DNA from: JBIOYL01 sp044870185
GTDB lineage: Bacteria; Actinomycetota; CALGFH01
Direction: 5' to 3'
NCBI GenBank assembly: GCA_044870185.1
Contig: JBIOYL010000218.1
Location: 1-9,502 of the forward strand
DNA: 9,502 nt
How positions within the stretch are numbered: position 1 is the stretch's first letter; every line of letters begins with the position of its first letter. The translations under genes were made by a program, and so were the position numbers. Of this stretch, positions 1-7,510 are shown piece after piece. The notes below the pieces were generated by a model that worked only from the letters and a program-made list of their open reading frames with translations, did not search any database and was not told where the DNA came from.

Positions 1-2323
1 GGTCGGGCTGGTTGAACGGGACGAACGCGCAGCCGGGCGCGATGGTGGCGGCCACCCGCACCGGCAGCCGGGCGGTCCGGCCGCCGCCGAAGTCGACCTC
101 GGCGGCGCCCGCCTCGGCCAGCCCGAGGCGGGCGGCGTCGTCCGGGTGGACCTCGACGAACGCGCCGGTGGTGGCCCGGTTCAGGTCGTCCGCCCGCGCC
201 AGCATCGAGGCGGCGTCCAGCAGCAGCGGGTAGGTGACCAGGGCGAGCCCGCCCTCGGGGCCCTCCACCGACGCGGCCGGGCCCCCGCCGGCGGCCGGCT
301 CGGCGGGCGACGCGGCGGGCCGTGCCCGGAAGCGCTCGGCCTCCTCGGCGACCCGGTCCCAGGTCGCCAAGCCCAGGTCGACGCCGAGGCGGATCGAGAG
401 CTGGTCGGCGAGCTCCCAGATGGCCTGGGCCGCGCCGCCGACCGGGACGGCCGGGTGGACCGGCTGCACCCGCCCCTCCCAGTCGGTGAAGGTGCCCTCG
501 GTCTCGGCGTGGACCACGCCGGGCAGCAGCACGTCGGCATGGGCCGTGGTGTCGTTGATCTCGTGGTCGACCGCGACCACGAAGGCGTTGCGCAGGGCCG
601 CCTCGGCTAGCTCGCGGGGGCCGAAGTCGCGCACCAGGTCGACCCCGGCCAGGATCAGCACGCCGAGCTGCCCGGCGGCGGCCGCCGCCACGATGCCCGG
701 GCCGTCCAGCCCGAGCTCGGCCGGCAGCTGGGCGCCCCAGGCAGCACCGAGCGCCGCGCGGGCGTCGGCGTCGTCGACCAGGCGTCCGCCGGGCAGCAGG
801 TCGGGCCGGGCGCCCATGTCGAGCGCGCCCCGGTCGCCGGCCCGGCGGGGCACCCAGGCGAAGGCGCCGCCGGCCGCGTCGGCCAGCCCGGCGGCGGCGC
901 CCAGCGCCCCGGCGGTGGCCGCCCGGGCGCCGGCCAGCACCACCACCGGCCCGCCGGCGTCCCGCACGATGCGGCCGGCCTCGCCCTCGCCCCGGCCGAT
1001 GCGGCCGAGCGCGTCGGCCTCGCCGCCGGGCGGGGTCGCCACCACGGTGGCGAACTCGGTCAGCCGGCCGGGACGGGGACCGACCGCGATCACCGGCACG
1101 TGCTGGCGCCGCGCCGCCTTGCGCAGCCGCAGGAACAGGATGGGCGACTCCTCGTGGGGGTCGAGGTCGACCACCACGATCGCCTTGGCCGCCTCCAGGT
1201 CCCGGTAGGTAGGGGTGGGTCCGCGGCCCGCGACGTGGGCCATGACGGCGGTCTCCTCGACCGACCCCGGCCAGGGACGGGCGTCGATCGAGTTGGTCGC
1301 CAAGGTCACCCGGGCCAGCTTCGACAGCGCGTAGGCGTCCTGGTCGGTCAGGTGGCCGCCGACGAGCACGCCGACGCCCCGGCCGCGATCGGCCTTGACG
1401 CCGTCGACCGCCCGGCGCAGCGCCTCCGACCAGGAGGCGGTGCGCAGCGTGCCGCCGTCGCGCACGTGCGGGGTGAGCAGCCGCTCGGGGCTCTGGGCGT
1501 AGGCGAAGCCGTAGCGGCCCCGGTCGCAGTTCCAGGCCTCGTTGACCTCGTCGTTGTCGCGGGCGAGCTGGCGGGTGACCAGGCCGCGGCGGGCGTCGAC
1601 GCGCAGGTTGCAGCCGGCCGCGCAGTGGTTGCAGGTCGAGTCGGTGCTGGTCAGGTCGAACGGCCGGGCCCTGAAGCGGTAGGACGGCGAGGTCAGCGCC
1701 CCGACCGGGCAGATCTGCACGACGTTGCCGGAGAAGTAGCTCTCGTACGGCGTGTCAGGGTAGACCGCGACCTGCTCGAGCGCGCCCCGCTCGAACAGCT
1801 CGATGAACGGGTCGCCGGCGATCTCGTTGGCAAAGCGCGTGCAGCGCGCGCACAGCACGCAGCGCTCGCGGTCCAGCAGCACGGTCTCCGAGATCTGGAT
1901 CGGCTTGGCGTAGCGGCGCTTGGTCTCCACGAAGCGGGTCTCGCCGGGGCCGTGGGCCAGCGTCTGGTCCTGCAGCGGGCACTCACCGCCCTTGTCGCAC
2001 ATCGGGCAGTCGAGCGGATGGTTGATGAGCAGGAACTCCAGCGTGCTCTCCTGCCCGGCGCGGGCGACCTCGGAGGTGAGCTGGGTCCTGACCACCATGC
2101 CGTCGGTCACCGTCGTGGTGCAGGCGGTCAGCGGCTTACGCTGGCCCTCGACCTCGACCAGGCACTGCCGGCAGGCGCCGAGCGGGGCGAGCAGGCGGTG
2201 GTCGCAGAAGCGCGGGATGATCACCCCGAGCTCCTCGGCCGCCCGGATCACCAGCGTGCCCAGCGCCACCTCGAGCTCCTTGCCGTCGATGGTGACCGTC
2301 ACCCTGATCGGCTTGTCCGCCAT
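1..2323 (-). CDS. nuoG: NADH-quinone oxidoreductase subunit G (NuoG), C-terminus off the window
   Basis: Iron-sulfur subunit of the peripheral arm of complex I; it passes electrons from NuoF towards NuoB. 774 codons are present and open to the left edge, so the last few tens of residues are missing (family about 780-840 aa). The N-terminal ferredoxin-like domain has 2Fe-2S (N1b) ligands C40, C51, C54, C68. N5 ligands are H102, C106, C109, C115; N4 ligands are C155, C158, C161, C205. C231, C234, C238 and C266 match the extra N7 cluster kept in some bacteria. From about residue 225 it is molybdopterin-oxidoreductase-like; near the edge GCAFVPFNQPD marks the C-terminal dinucleotide-binding-type domain. 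No frameshift was seen. The ATG start lies 9 bases after nuoF, whose TAG stop runs into an AGGAGAG SD (2328-2334). Last gene of the run in view; nuoH should follow. Confidence 0.97.
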   Translation of the reverse strand, partial: MADKPIRVTVTIDGKELEVALGTLVIRAAEELGVIIPRFCDHRLLAPLGACRQCLVEVEGQRKPLTACTTTVTDGMVVRTQLTSEVARAGQESTLEFLLINHPLDCPMCDKGGECPLQDQTLAHGPGETRFVETKRRYAKPIQISETVLLDRERCVLCARCTRFANEIAGDPFIELFERGALEQVAVYPDTPYESYFSGNVVQICPVGALTSPSYRFRARPFDLTSTDSTCNHCAAGCNLRVDARRGLVTRQLARDNDEVNEAWNCDRGRYGFAYAQSPERLLTPHVRDGGTLRTASWSEALRRAVDGVKADRGRGVGVLVGGHLTDQDAYALSKLARVTLATNSIDARPWPGSVEETAVMAHVAGRGPTPTYRDLEAAKAIVVVDLDPHEESPILFLRLRKAARRQHVPVIAVGPRPGRLTEFATVVATPPGGEADALGRIGRGEGEAGRIVRDAGGPVVVLAGARAATAGALGAAAGLADAAGGAFAWVPRRAGDRGALDMGARPDLLPGGRLVDDADARAALGAAWGAQLPAELGLDGPGIVAAAAAGQLGVLILAGVDLVRDFGPRELAEAALRNAFVVAVDHEINDTTAHADVLLPGVVHAETEGTFTDWEGRVQPVHPAVPVGGAAQAIWELADQLSIRLGVDLGLATWDRVAEEAERFRARPAASPAEPAAGGGPAASVEGPEGGLALVTYPLLLDAASMLARADDLNRATTGAFVEVHPDDAARLGLAEAGAAEVDFGGGRTARLPVRVAATIAPGCAFVPFNQPD

Positions 2324-2332
2324 CCCGCTCTC

Positions 2333-3670
2333 CTAGTGGTGCGCGCCGACGGCGACGCGCTCGGCCCCCGGGAAGGGGCAGCCGCTGCCGACGTGCGCGT
2401 GGAACTCGTCCGGGAAGTACTTCAGCGCGCTCACGACCGGGCTGGTGGCCCCGTCGCCGAGCGCGCAGAACACCCGCCCGAAGATCCCGTCGCAGATGTC
2501 CTGCAGCGTCTCCATGTCCTGCTCGCGGCCCTGGCCGAGCTCGAGCCGGGTCAGGATCTTGCGCATCCAGTCGGTGCCTTCCCGGCAGGGGGTGCACTTG
2601 CCGCACGACTCGTGGGCGTAGAACTCGGTGAAGTTGAGGCAGGCCCGGACCATGCAGACGTCCTCGCTCATCACGATCATGGCGGCCGTGCCGAGCAGGC
2701 TGCCGGCCTTCTGGACGCCCTCGAAGTCCATCGGGGCGTCCAGGTGCTCGGCGGTCAGCATCGGGGTGGACGAGCCGCCGGGCGTGTACGCCTTGAGCCG
2801 CTTGCCGTCCAGCATCCCACCGGCGGCGTGCATGATGAGCTCGCGGGCGGGGACGCCGAGCGGGTACTCGAAGTTGCCGGGGTTGCGCACGTCGCCGGAC
2901 ACGCTGAAGATCTTCGGCCCGGGCGAGCGCTCCGTGCCCATCGAGCGGAACCAGTCCACGCCCTTGCGGATGATCCAGGGCACCGTGGCGATCGTCTCGA
3001 CGTTGTTGACCGTGGTCGGCGCCCGGTACAGGCCCTCGACGGCCGGGAAGGGCGGGCGCAGCTTGGGCTGGCCGCGCTGGCCCTCCAGGGCGGACAGCAG
3101 CGCGGTCTCCTCGCCGCAGATGTAGGCGCCGGCGCCCCGGTGCAAGATGATGTCGAGGTCGAAGCCGGACCCGAGGATGTCCCGGCCGACGTAGCCGCGC
3201 TCGTAGGCCTGGGCCAGCGCGCCGGCCAGGCGCCGCCCGGCCCAGCCGCACTCGCCGCGCAGGAAGATGAACGCCTGGTGGCAGCCGATCGCGTAGGCCG
3301 ACACGATCGTGCCCTCGACCAGCGCGTGCGGGTCGCGCTCGAGCAGCTCCATGTCCTTGAAGGTGCCCGGCTCGCTCTCGTCGGCGTTGACCACCAGGTA
3401 GGTCGGCTTGCCGGTGCCCTTGGCCAGAAAGCCCCACTTCATGCCGGTCGGGAAGCCGGCCCCGCCGCGGCCGCGCAGGCCCGAGTCCTTGATGAGCTGC
3501 ACGAGGTCGGCCGGGTCGGCGTCGAACGCCGGCGCCAGGCTCGCATAGCCGTCCAGCAGCAGGTAGCGGTCGATGTCGAAGGCGCGCTCGTCCTGCCAGC
3601 GGCTGGACAGCACCCGCACCGGCTCGATGCGGCGCTGGCCGTTGGCGCCGGGGGCGCCGTTGTCGCTCAC
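2333..3670 (-). CDS. nuoF: NADH-quinone oxidoreductase subunit F (NuoF), NADH/FMN-binding
   Basis: Entry point of complex I: binds NADH and FMN and passes electrons to cluster N3. 445 aa, normal for the family. The glycine-rich FMN/NADH segment GRGGAGFPTGMKW is at about residues 67-79, NADESEPGTFKD at 95-106, and GAYICGEETALL at 181-192. The N3 4Fe-4S ligands are C356, C359, C362 (SCGKCTPC) and C402. The GTG start at 3670 is chosen because a full AAGGAGG SD sits 6 bases upstream and the homologous region begins just after it. The frame stays open upstream to 4075, but that stretch is antiparallel-frame coding of nuoE. The start overlaps the nuoE stop as GTGA, suggesting translational coupling and equal amounts of the E and F partners. 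The stop is TAG. Confidence 0.98.
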   Translation of the reverse strand: MSDNGAPGANGQRRIEPVRVLSSRWQDERAFDIDRYLLLDGYASLAPAFDADPADLVQLIKDSGLRGRGGAGFPTGMKWGFLAKGTGKPTYLVVNADESEPGTFKDMELLERDPHALVEGTIVSAYAIGCHQAFIFLRGECGWAGRRLAGALAQAYERGYVGRDILGSGFDLDIILHRGAGAYICGEETALLSALEGQRGQPKLRPPFPAVEGLYRAPTTVNNVETIATVPWIIRKGVDWFRSMGTERSPGPKIFSVSGDVRNPGNFEYPLGVPARELIMHAAGGMLDGKRLKAYTPGGSSTPMLTAEHLDAPMDFEGVQKAGSLLGTAAMIVMSEDVCMVRACLNFTEFYAHESCGKCTPCREGTDWMRKILTRLELGQGREQDMETLQDICDGIFGRVFCALGDGATSPVVSALKYFPDEFHAHVGSGCPFPGAERVAVGAHH

Positions 3671-4368
3671 TGCTGGCCTCCTTGCGGCTGCGTGCGCCCA
3701 CTGGGCCCCGGCCCGGCCTGCCGCCCGCCGCCCCCACCCTGCCCCGGCCCGGCCTGCCGTCGGCTGTCGGGCTCGCCGGCGCGCGGTTCGGTCAGCCAGG
3801 CCGGCGGGTCGCCGAGGCCGGCCAAGCGCCAGTGCAGCGCGGCCGTGGACGGCTCGGTGACCGAGCCCAGCGCGGCGAAGGTGGCCGGCGGGACCTCGTC
3901 GCGCAACAGCCGCTCGACGATCTCCAGGGCCTGCTGGACGGTGACCCGCTCGTAGTTCTCGGTGTTGACCTGCAGCACCGGCGCGCCGTCGCAGGCGGCC
4001 AGGCACTCCACCTCCTCCACGGTGACCATCCCGGTCTCCTCGGTGCCGCCGAGCGGCACGCCGAGCCGCTCGCACAGCGCGTGCGCCACCTCACGCGACC
4101 CGCGCAGCTGGCACGACAGGGTGCGGCACACGCTCACCAGGTACTTGCCGACCGGGCGGCGGCGGAACATGGTGTAGAAGGTGGCCACCCCGCCGACCTC
4201 GGCCTTGGTCAGCCCGAGCAGGCCGGCCACCTGGGCGACGCCCTCGGGCGACACGTACCCGTCCTCGGCCTGCACCAGGAACAGCAACGGCAGCAGGGCC
4301 GAGCGCCGCTCCGGGTAGCGGGCGATCAGCTCGGCCGCCTTGGCCAGGGTCGGCTCGGTCAGGGGCAC
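3667..4368 (-). CDS. nuoE: NADH-quinone oxidoreductase subunit E (NuoE), 2Fe-2S, with a low-complexity C-terminal tail
   Basis: Thioredoxin-fold 2Fe-2S subunit that pairs with NuoF and carries off-pathway cluster N1a. 233 aa. The helical N-terminal part (1-60) is followed by GVATFYTMF (60-68). The cluster ligands are C81 and C86 (CRTLSC) plus C122 and C126 (CLAAC). The conserved core ends at about residue 160. Residues 160-195 are less conserved, and about 195-233 are almost only Gly, Pro, Gln, Arg, Ala and Ser, with a repeated RQAGPG unit. The GTG start has AAGGAG 10 bases upstream; the next gene upstream, nuoD, ends 27 bases before it. The stop overlaps the nuoF start by 4 bases. The tail is inferred to be unstructured and outside the catalytic core. 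Confidence 0.97.
   Translation of the reverse strand: MPLTEPTLAKAAELIARYPERRSALLPLLFLVQAEDGYVSPEGVAQVAGLLGLTKAEVGGVATFYTMFRRRPVGKYLVSVCRTLSCQLRGSREVAHALCERLGVPLGGTEETGMVTVEEVECLAACDGAPVLQVNTENYERVTVQQALEIVERLLRDEVPPATFAALGSVTEPSTAALHWRLAGLGDPPAWLTEPRAGEPDSRRQAGPGQGGGGGRQAGPGPSGRTQPQGGQQ
3677..3683 (-). promoter_or_regulatory. Ribosome binding site of nuoF inside the nuoE coding end
   Basis: AAGGAGG on the minus strand, a full seven-base match to the 16S rRNA tail, lies 6 bases before the GTG at 3670. It falls in the last codons of nuoE and fixes the GTG as the nuoF start despite the longer open frame. Confidence 0.85.
3705..3759 (-). repeat. 19-base perfect direct repeat inside the nuoE tail
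   Basis: Positions 3705-3723 and 3741-3759 carry the same 19 bases. The offset is 36 bases (12 codons), so the repeat is in frame and encodes RQAGPG twice around a run of five glycines. This looks like an in-frame tandem duplication in the coding end of nuoE. Confidence 0.85.
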
Positions 4369-4395
4369 GGCGGGCGTTCTCCTTGGCGGATGGTG

Positions 4396-5847
4396 CTAGC
4401 GGTCCACGCCGCCGAGCACCGGGTCGACGGAGGACATGGCGGCGATGACGTCGGCGACCAGCAACCCGTGCAGCATGTGCGGCGCCGACTGCAGGTTCAC
4501 GAACGAGGGGTCGCGCACGTGCACGCGGTAGGGCAGGTTCCCGCCGTCGGAGACGACGTGGTAGCCCAGCTCGCCGCGGGGCGACTCGACGGTCACGTAC
4601 ACCTCGCCGGCCGGCACCTTGAAGCCCTCGGTGACCATCTTGAAATGGTGGATGAGGGCCTCCATGGACTCGCCCATGATGTGGTCGATGTAGGCGGGCG
4701 AGTTGCCCAGGCCGTCGGGGCCGAGCGCCAGCCTGGCCGGCCAGCCGATCTTCGGGTCGTCGTACATGAACGGCCCGCCCGGCAGGCGGTCCAGCACCTG
4801 CTCGATGATCGTCAGGCTCTCGCGGATCTCGGCCAGCCGGACCTCGTAGCGGGCGTACACGTCGGAGGCGGTGCGGGTCGGCACCTCGAAGTCGTACTGC
4901 TCGTAGCCGCAGTAGGGCTCGGCCTTGCGCAGGTCGTGGGCGAGCCCCGAGGCGCGCAGCAGCGGACCGGTCACGCCCAGCCCGATCAGCTCGTCCTGGG
5001 ACAGCACGCCGATCCCCTGGGTGCGCTCCAGCCAGATCGGGTTGCGGGTGAGCAGCGTCTCGTACTCGTCGGCCTTGGCGCGCATGTCACGCACGAACGC
5101 GCGGATCTTGTCGGGGGTGTCGTCCAGGATGTCCTGCGACACCCCGCCCGGGCGCACCCAGGCGTGGTTCATGCGCAGGCCGGTGACGTCCTCCAGGATG
5201 TCGAGGATCTCCTCCCGCTCGCGGAAGCCGTACAGCATCATCGACAGGGCGCCCAGCTCCAGGCCGGTGGTGGCCAGCCACACCAGGTGCGAGGCGATCC
5301 GGTTCAGCTCCATGAGCAGCACGCGCAGGGCCTGGGCGCGTGGCGGCGCCTGGATGCCCAGCAGCTTCTCCACGGCCAGGCAGTAGCCGGTCTCGTTGAA
5401 GATCGGCGACAGGTAGTCCATGCGGGTGACCAGGGTCACGCCCTGCACCCAGGTGCGGAACTCGCAGGTCTTCTCGATGCCGGTGTGCAGGTAGCCGACG
5501 ACCGGCTGGCAGGAGATGACCCCCTCGCCGCGCAGCTCGAGCACCAGCCGCAGCACGCCGTGCGTCGACGGGTGCTGCGGGCCCATGTTGATGACCATGA
5601 TCTCGTCGTCGCCGGCGGCGTGCCGGCGGGCGGTCACCTCGGCCCAGTCCCCGCCGCCCATGGCCAGGACCTGCTGGGCCCGCTGCTCGTTGAGGGTGAC
5701 GCGCTCGGCGGCCGGGCGCGGCGGCAGGTCGTAGGCCTGCCCGGGGGGGACGGCGGCCTCCTCGGCCAGCTCCTCCAGGGAGCGGTCGGGCTGGGGCGGC
5801 TGCCGGACTGCCGGGGGTGGGGAGCCGGTCGTTCGCAGCTCGCTCAT
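4396..5847 (-). CDS. nuoD: NADH-quinone oxidoreductase subunit D (NuoD), quinone-site subunit, with an N-terminal extension
   Basis: The 49-kDa-type subunit, related to the large subunit of NiFe hydrogenases; with NuoB it forms the site where menaquinone is reduced. 483 aa. The family core starts near residue 83 with INMGPQHPSTHGVLR. H96 and Y145 (in RMDYLSP) align with the quinone-contacting His/Tyr pair (H38/Y87 in Thermus). Other signatures are YLHTGIEK (119-126) and a C-terminal end in VDPVLGGVDR. The ATG at 5847 overlaps the nuoC TGA as ATGA and has GGGAGGG 11 bases upstream. Residues 1 to about 60 are an acidic and proline-rich extension; the internal ATG at 5661 (M63) would give a length closer to other actinobacterial NuoD proteins. 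I keep 5847 because of the overlap with nuoC. Confidence 0.97.
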   Translation of the reverse strand: MSELRTTGSPPPAVRQPPQPDRSLEELAEEAAVPPGQAYDLPPRPAAERVTLNEQRAQQVLAMGGGDWAEVTARRHAAGDDEIMVINMGPQHPSTHGVLRLVLELRGEGVISCQPVVGYLHTGIEKTCEFRTWVQGVTLVTRMDYLSPIFNETGYCLAVEKLLGIQAPPRAQALRVLLMELNRIASHLVWLATTGLELGALSMMLYGFREREEILDILEDVTGLRMNHAWVRPGGVSQDILDDTPDKIRAFVRDMRAKADEYETLLTRNPIWLERTQGIGVLSQDELIGLGVTGPLLRASGLAHDLRKAEPYCGYEQYDFEVPTRTASDVYARYEVRLAEIRESLTIIEQVLDRLPGGPFMYDDPKIGWPARLALGPDGLGNSPAYIDHIMGESMEALIHHFKMVTEGFKVPAGEVYVTVESPRGELGYHVVSDGGNLPYRVHVRDPSFVNLQSAPHMLHGLLVADVIAAMSSVDPVLGGVDR

Positions 5848-6410
5848 GTGCTGGTCCACCCTCCCTTGTAGCTGCGCCGGTCGGGCGGCGGGATGTGGGC
5901 GCCGATGTACTCCACGTCGACCCCGCCGAGCGGGTAGTCCTTGCGCTGCGGATGGCCCTTCCAGTCCTCCGGCATGAGGATGCGGACCAGGTTGGGGTGC
6001 CCGTCGAAGCGCACCCCGAAGAAGTCGTACACCTCGCGCTCGTGCCAGTTGGCGCCGGGCCACACGCCGGTGACGGTGGGGATGTGGGGGTCGGCCACCG
6101 ACACCCGCACCTTGAGCCGCAGCCGCAGGTTGTGGTCGAACGAGTACAGGTGGTAGTCGACGCACAGGCGGTCCTCGCGCGTCGGGTAGTCGGTGCCCGA
6201 CAGGTCGGACAGGTGCCGGAAGCGCGCGGCGGGCTCGTCGCGCAGCCAGCTGCACACCTCGACGAGCGCCTGGCGGTCGAGCTCGACCGTGACCTCGCCG
6301 CGGTGGCCGGTGACCTCCTTGACCGCCTCGGGAAAGCGTTCACGCAGCCCGGTGAGCACCGGCTGGACGGCGTCGGGCAGGACCGGCTGGGTGGCATCGG
6401 GGGCCTGCAC
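5844..6410 (-). CDS. nuoC: NADH-quinone oxidoreductase subunit C (NuoC)
   Basis: The 30-kDa-type structural subunit of the peripheral arm; it packs against NuoD and carries no cofactor. 188 aa as a stand-alone NuoC, not fused to NuoD as in some bacteria. The family signature is clear at about residues 122-163: WHEREVYDFFGV, then FDGHPNLVRILMPEDW and RKDYPLGG. The GTG at 6410 is the first possible start, since the frame has a stop (TGA, 6416-6414) two codons upstream. It starts 3 bases after the nuoB stop with only a weak G-rich SD, so re-initiation by ribosomes ending nuoB is likely. It overlaps nuoD by 4 bases. Confidence 0.97.
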   Translation of the reverse strand: MQAPDATQPVLPDAVQPVLTGLRERFPEAVKEVTGHRGEVTVELDRQALVEVCSWLRDEPAARFRHLSDLSGTDYPTREDRLCVDYHLYSFDHNLRLRLKVRVSVADPHIPTVTGVWPGANWHEREVYDFFGVRFDGHPNLVRILMPEDWKGHPQRKDYPLGGVDVEYIGAHIPPPDRRSYKGGWTST

Positions 6411-6413
6411 CGC

Positions 6414-6962
6414 TCAGGCCCCCCGCGAGGCGGCCGGGGCGCCCCGTCGGGGCTCCTTGGACCCCTCCGGCAGCGTCAGCGTGGCGCGTGGCTCGCCGCG
6501 GCGGATCTTCTCGTGCAGCTTGATGATGCCGTCCATCAGCATCTCGGGCCGGGGCGGGCAGCCCGGCACGTACATGTCGACCGGGACGATCTGGTCCACC
6601 CCCTGCACGATCGCGTAGTTGTTGAACATGCCGCCCGAGGTCGCGCACACGCCCATCGACAGCACCCACTTGGGCTCCGGCATCTGGTCGTAGATGGTGC
6701 GCAGCACCGGGGCCATCTTCTGCGACACCCGGCCGGCCACGATCATCAGGTCGGCCTGCCGGGGCGAGGCGCGGAACACCTCCATGCCGAACCGGGCCAG
6801 GTCGTAGCGTCCGGCGCCGGTGGCCATCATCTCGATCGCGCAGCAGGCCAGCCCGAAGGTGGCCGGCCACAGCGACCCCTTGCGGGCCCAGTTGGCCAGC
6901 TTCTCGATGGTGGTGACCAGGATCCCGCTCGGGAGCTTCTCCAGTCCGCTGCCCGTGCTCAT
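6414..6962 (-). CDS. nuoB: NADH-quinone oxidoreductase subunit B (NuoB), N2 cluster
   Basis: Carries the terminal 4Fe-4S cluster N2, which donates electrons to quinone at the NuoB-NuoD interface. 182 aa. The N2 ligands are the adjacent pair C40-C41 (GLACCAIEMM), C106 (VCATSGG) and C135 (VPGCPPRPE). The N-terminal LPSGILVTT and SLWPATFG are typical of actinobacterial NuoB. The C-terminal 20 residues after the helix KLHEKIRRG are variable and basic. The ATG start at 6962 is preceded only by a G-rich stretch, with no clear SD, next to a short tandem repeat in the nuoA-nuoB gap. The stop lies 3 bases before the nuoC start. Confidence 0.98.
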   Translation of the reverse strand: MSTGSGLEKLPSGILVTTIEKLANWARKGSLWPATFGLACCAIEMMATGAGRYDLARFGMEVFRASPRQADLMIVAGRVSQKMAPVLRTIYDQMPEPKWVLSMGVCATSGGMFNNYAIVQGVDQIVPVDMYVPGCPPRPEMLMDGIIKLHEKIRRGEPRATLTLPEGSKEPRRGAPAASRGA

Positions 6963-7014
6963 CGCGCCGCCCCCGCGTCCCGCCGCGCCGCCCGCGTGTC
7001 GTGCCGCGCCGCCC
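6963..7014. repeat. Imperfect 21-base tandem repeat filling the nuoA-nuoB gap
   Basis: The 10-mer CGCGCCGCCC occurs at 6963, 6984 and 7005, exactly 21 bases apart. The first two 21-base units agree at 17 of 21 positions by eye. The repeat fills the whole 52-base gap, ending at the nuoA stop on one side and the nuoB start on the other. On the minus strand it gives the G-rich leader of nuoB. Its role is unknown; it may be a simple slippage product. Confidence 0.75.
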
Positions 7015-7377
7015 TCAGTCCCATTCCAGTCCGCCCCGCTTCCAGTCGTACACGTAGGCCACCACCACGAGCCCCACGAAGATGCCCATCTGGACCAGGC
7101 CGAAGACCCCGAGCTGGCGGAACACGACCGCCCAGGGGTACAGGAAGATCACCTCGACGTCGAAGACCACGAACAGCATCGCGGTCAGGTAGAACTTGAT
7201 CGGGTAGCGCTCCCCCTTGGGCAGGCGCCCGGGCTCGATGCCGGACTCGTAGGCCGACAGCTTGGCCCGGGTCGGCCGCTTGGGCGCCATGAACCTCGAC
7301 ACGACCAGCGACGCCACGGCGAACACGGTGGCCAGGACGAGCATGACGGCGATCGGTCCGAAGTCGCCAACGGTCAT
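7015..7377 (-). CDS. nuoA: NADH-quinone oxidoreductase subunit A (NuoA), membrane subunit
   Basis: Small membrane subunit at the junction of the peripheral and membrane arms (ND3 homologue). 120 aa with three predicted membrane segments at about residues 7-27, 62-86 and 92-110. The loop carries the family signature YESGIEP (43-49), followed by RYPIKFYLTAMLFVVFDVE (57-75). The loop residue between E and G is Ser, where many relatives including mitochondrial ND3 have Cys. The ATG at 7377 is chosen because GGAG lies 7 bases upstream (7388-7385). A GTG at 7383 would leave one base after the SD and is unlikely. First nuo gene of the run; it follows the menJ-like gene by 133 bases. Confidence 0.97.
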   Translation of the reverse strand: MTVGDFGPIAVMLVLATVFAVASLVVSRFMAPKRPTRAKLSAYESGIEPGRLPKGERYPIKFYLTAMLFVVFDVEVIFLYPWAVVFRQLGVFGLVQMGIFVGLVVVAYVYDWKRGGLEWD

Positions 7378-7384
7378 GGGCACG

Positions 7385-7388
7385 CTCC
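7385..7388 (-). promoter_or_regulatory. Ribosome binding site of nuoA
   Basis: GGAG on the minus strand, 7 bases before the ATG at 7377. It decides between this ATG and the in-frame GTG at 7383 in favour of the ATG. Confidence 0.7.
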
Positions 7389-7414
7389 AGCTGCAAGAGA
7401 TGGGCGGCTCGCTC

Positions 7415-7431
7415 CGACCCGGCCCGGGTCG
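7415..7431. promoter_or_regulatory. 17-base perfect palindrome between the menJ-like gene and nuoA
   Basis: CGACCCGG, one C, then CCGGGTCG: 8-base arms that are exact reverse complements. In RNA it would give a 7-base-pair stem with a 3-base loop. No T tract follows on the minus strand, so it is not a classic terminator. It could be a repressor site, an attenuating hairpin that separates the menJ-like gene from nuo expression, or chance in GC-rich DNA. Confidence 0.4.
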
Positions 7432-7461
7432 CCGGCGTGCACGGCCGAGGGCGGGCAGCTC

Positions 7462-7491
7462 AGCCTAGGACGGGCCGGTGAAAGGGCGCAA
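7462..7491 (-). promoter_or_regulatory. Candidate internal promoter of nuoA
   Basis: On the minus strand TTGCGC (7491-7486) and TAGGCT (7467-7462) are 18 bases apart, fitting a housekeeping-sigma promoter with the actinobacterial TANNNT -10. Transcription would start near 7455, about 78 bases before nuoA. The 133-base gap between two otherwise tightly packed genes supports an extra signal here, but the match is modest. Confidence 0.35.
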
Positions 7492-7510
7492 ACCCGGGCA
7501 GGCATCGTGC

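Noticed and set aside
1100..3955. A 951-codon plus-strand open frame opposite nuoG, nuoF and nuoE
   Set aside because: It mirrors the minus-strand genes in GC-rich DNA where stop codons are rare. Its translation is a low-complexity mix of Ala, Arg, Gly, Leu and Val with no recognisable domain, while the opposite strand encodes complete complex I subunits.
3671..4075. An ATG at 4075 in the nuoF frame, giving a 580-aa NuoF with an extra domain
   Set aside because: The extension is out-of-frame reading of nuoE. The nuoF homology and the AAGGAGG site point to GTG 3670.
3682..5871. A 729-codon plus-strand open frame opposite nuoE and nuoD
   Set aside because: Same artefact: His, Gly and Leu-rich, no motif, and it lies over well-conserved nuoD.
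5848..6255. A 619-aa NuoD starting at 6255, or a NuoC-NuoD fusion
   Set aside because: Translation before 5847 is out-of-frame nuoC. nuoC has its own intact frame and stop, so the genes are separate with a 4-base overlap.
7378..7383. GTG at 7383 as the nuoA start
   Set aside because: Only one base separates it from the GGAG site; ATG 7377 has the normal 7-base spacing.
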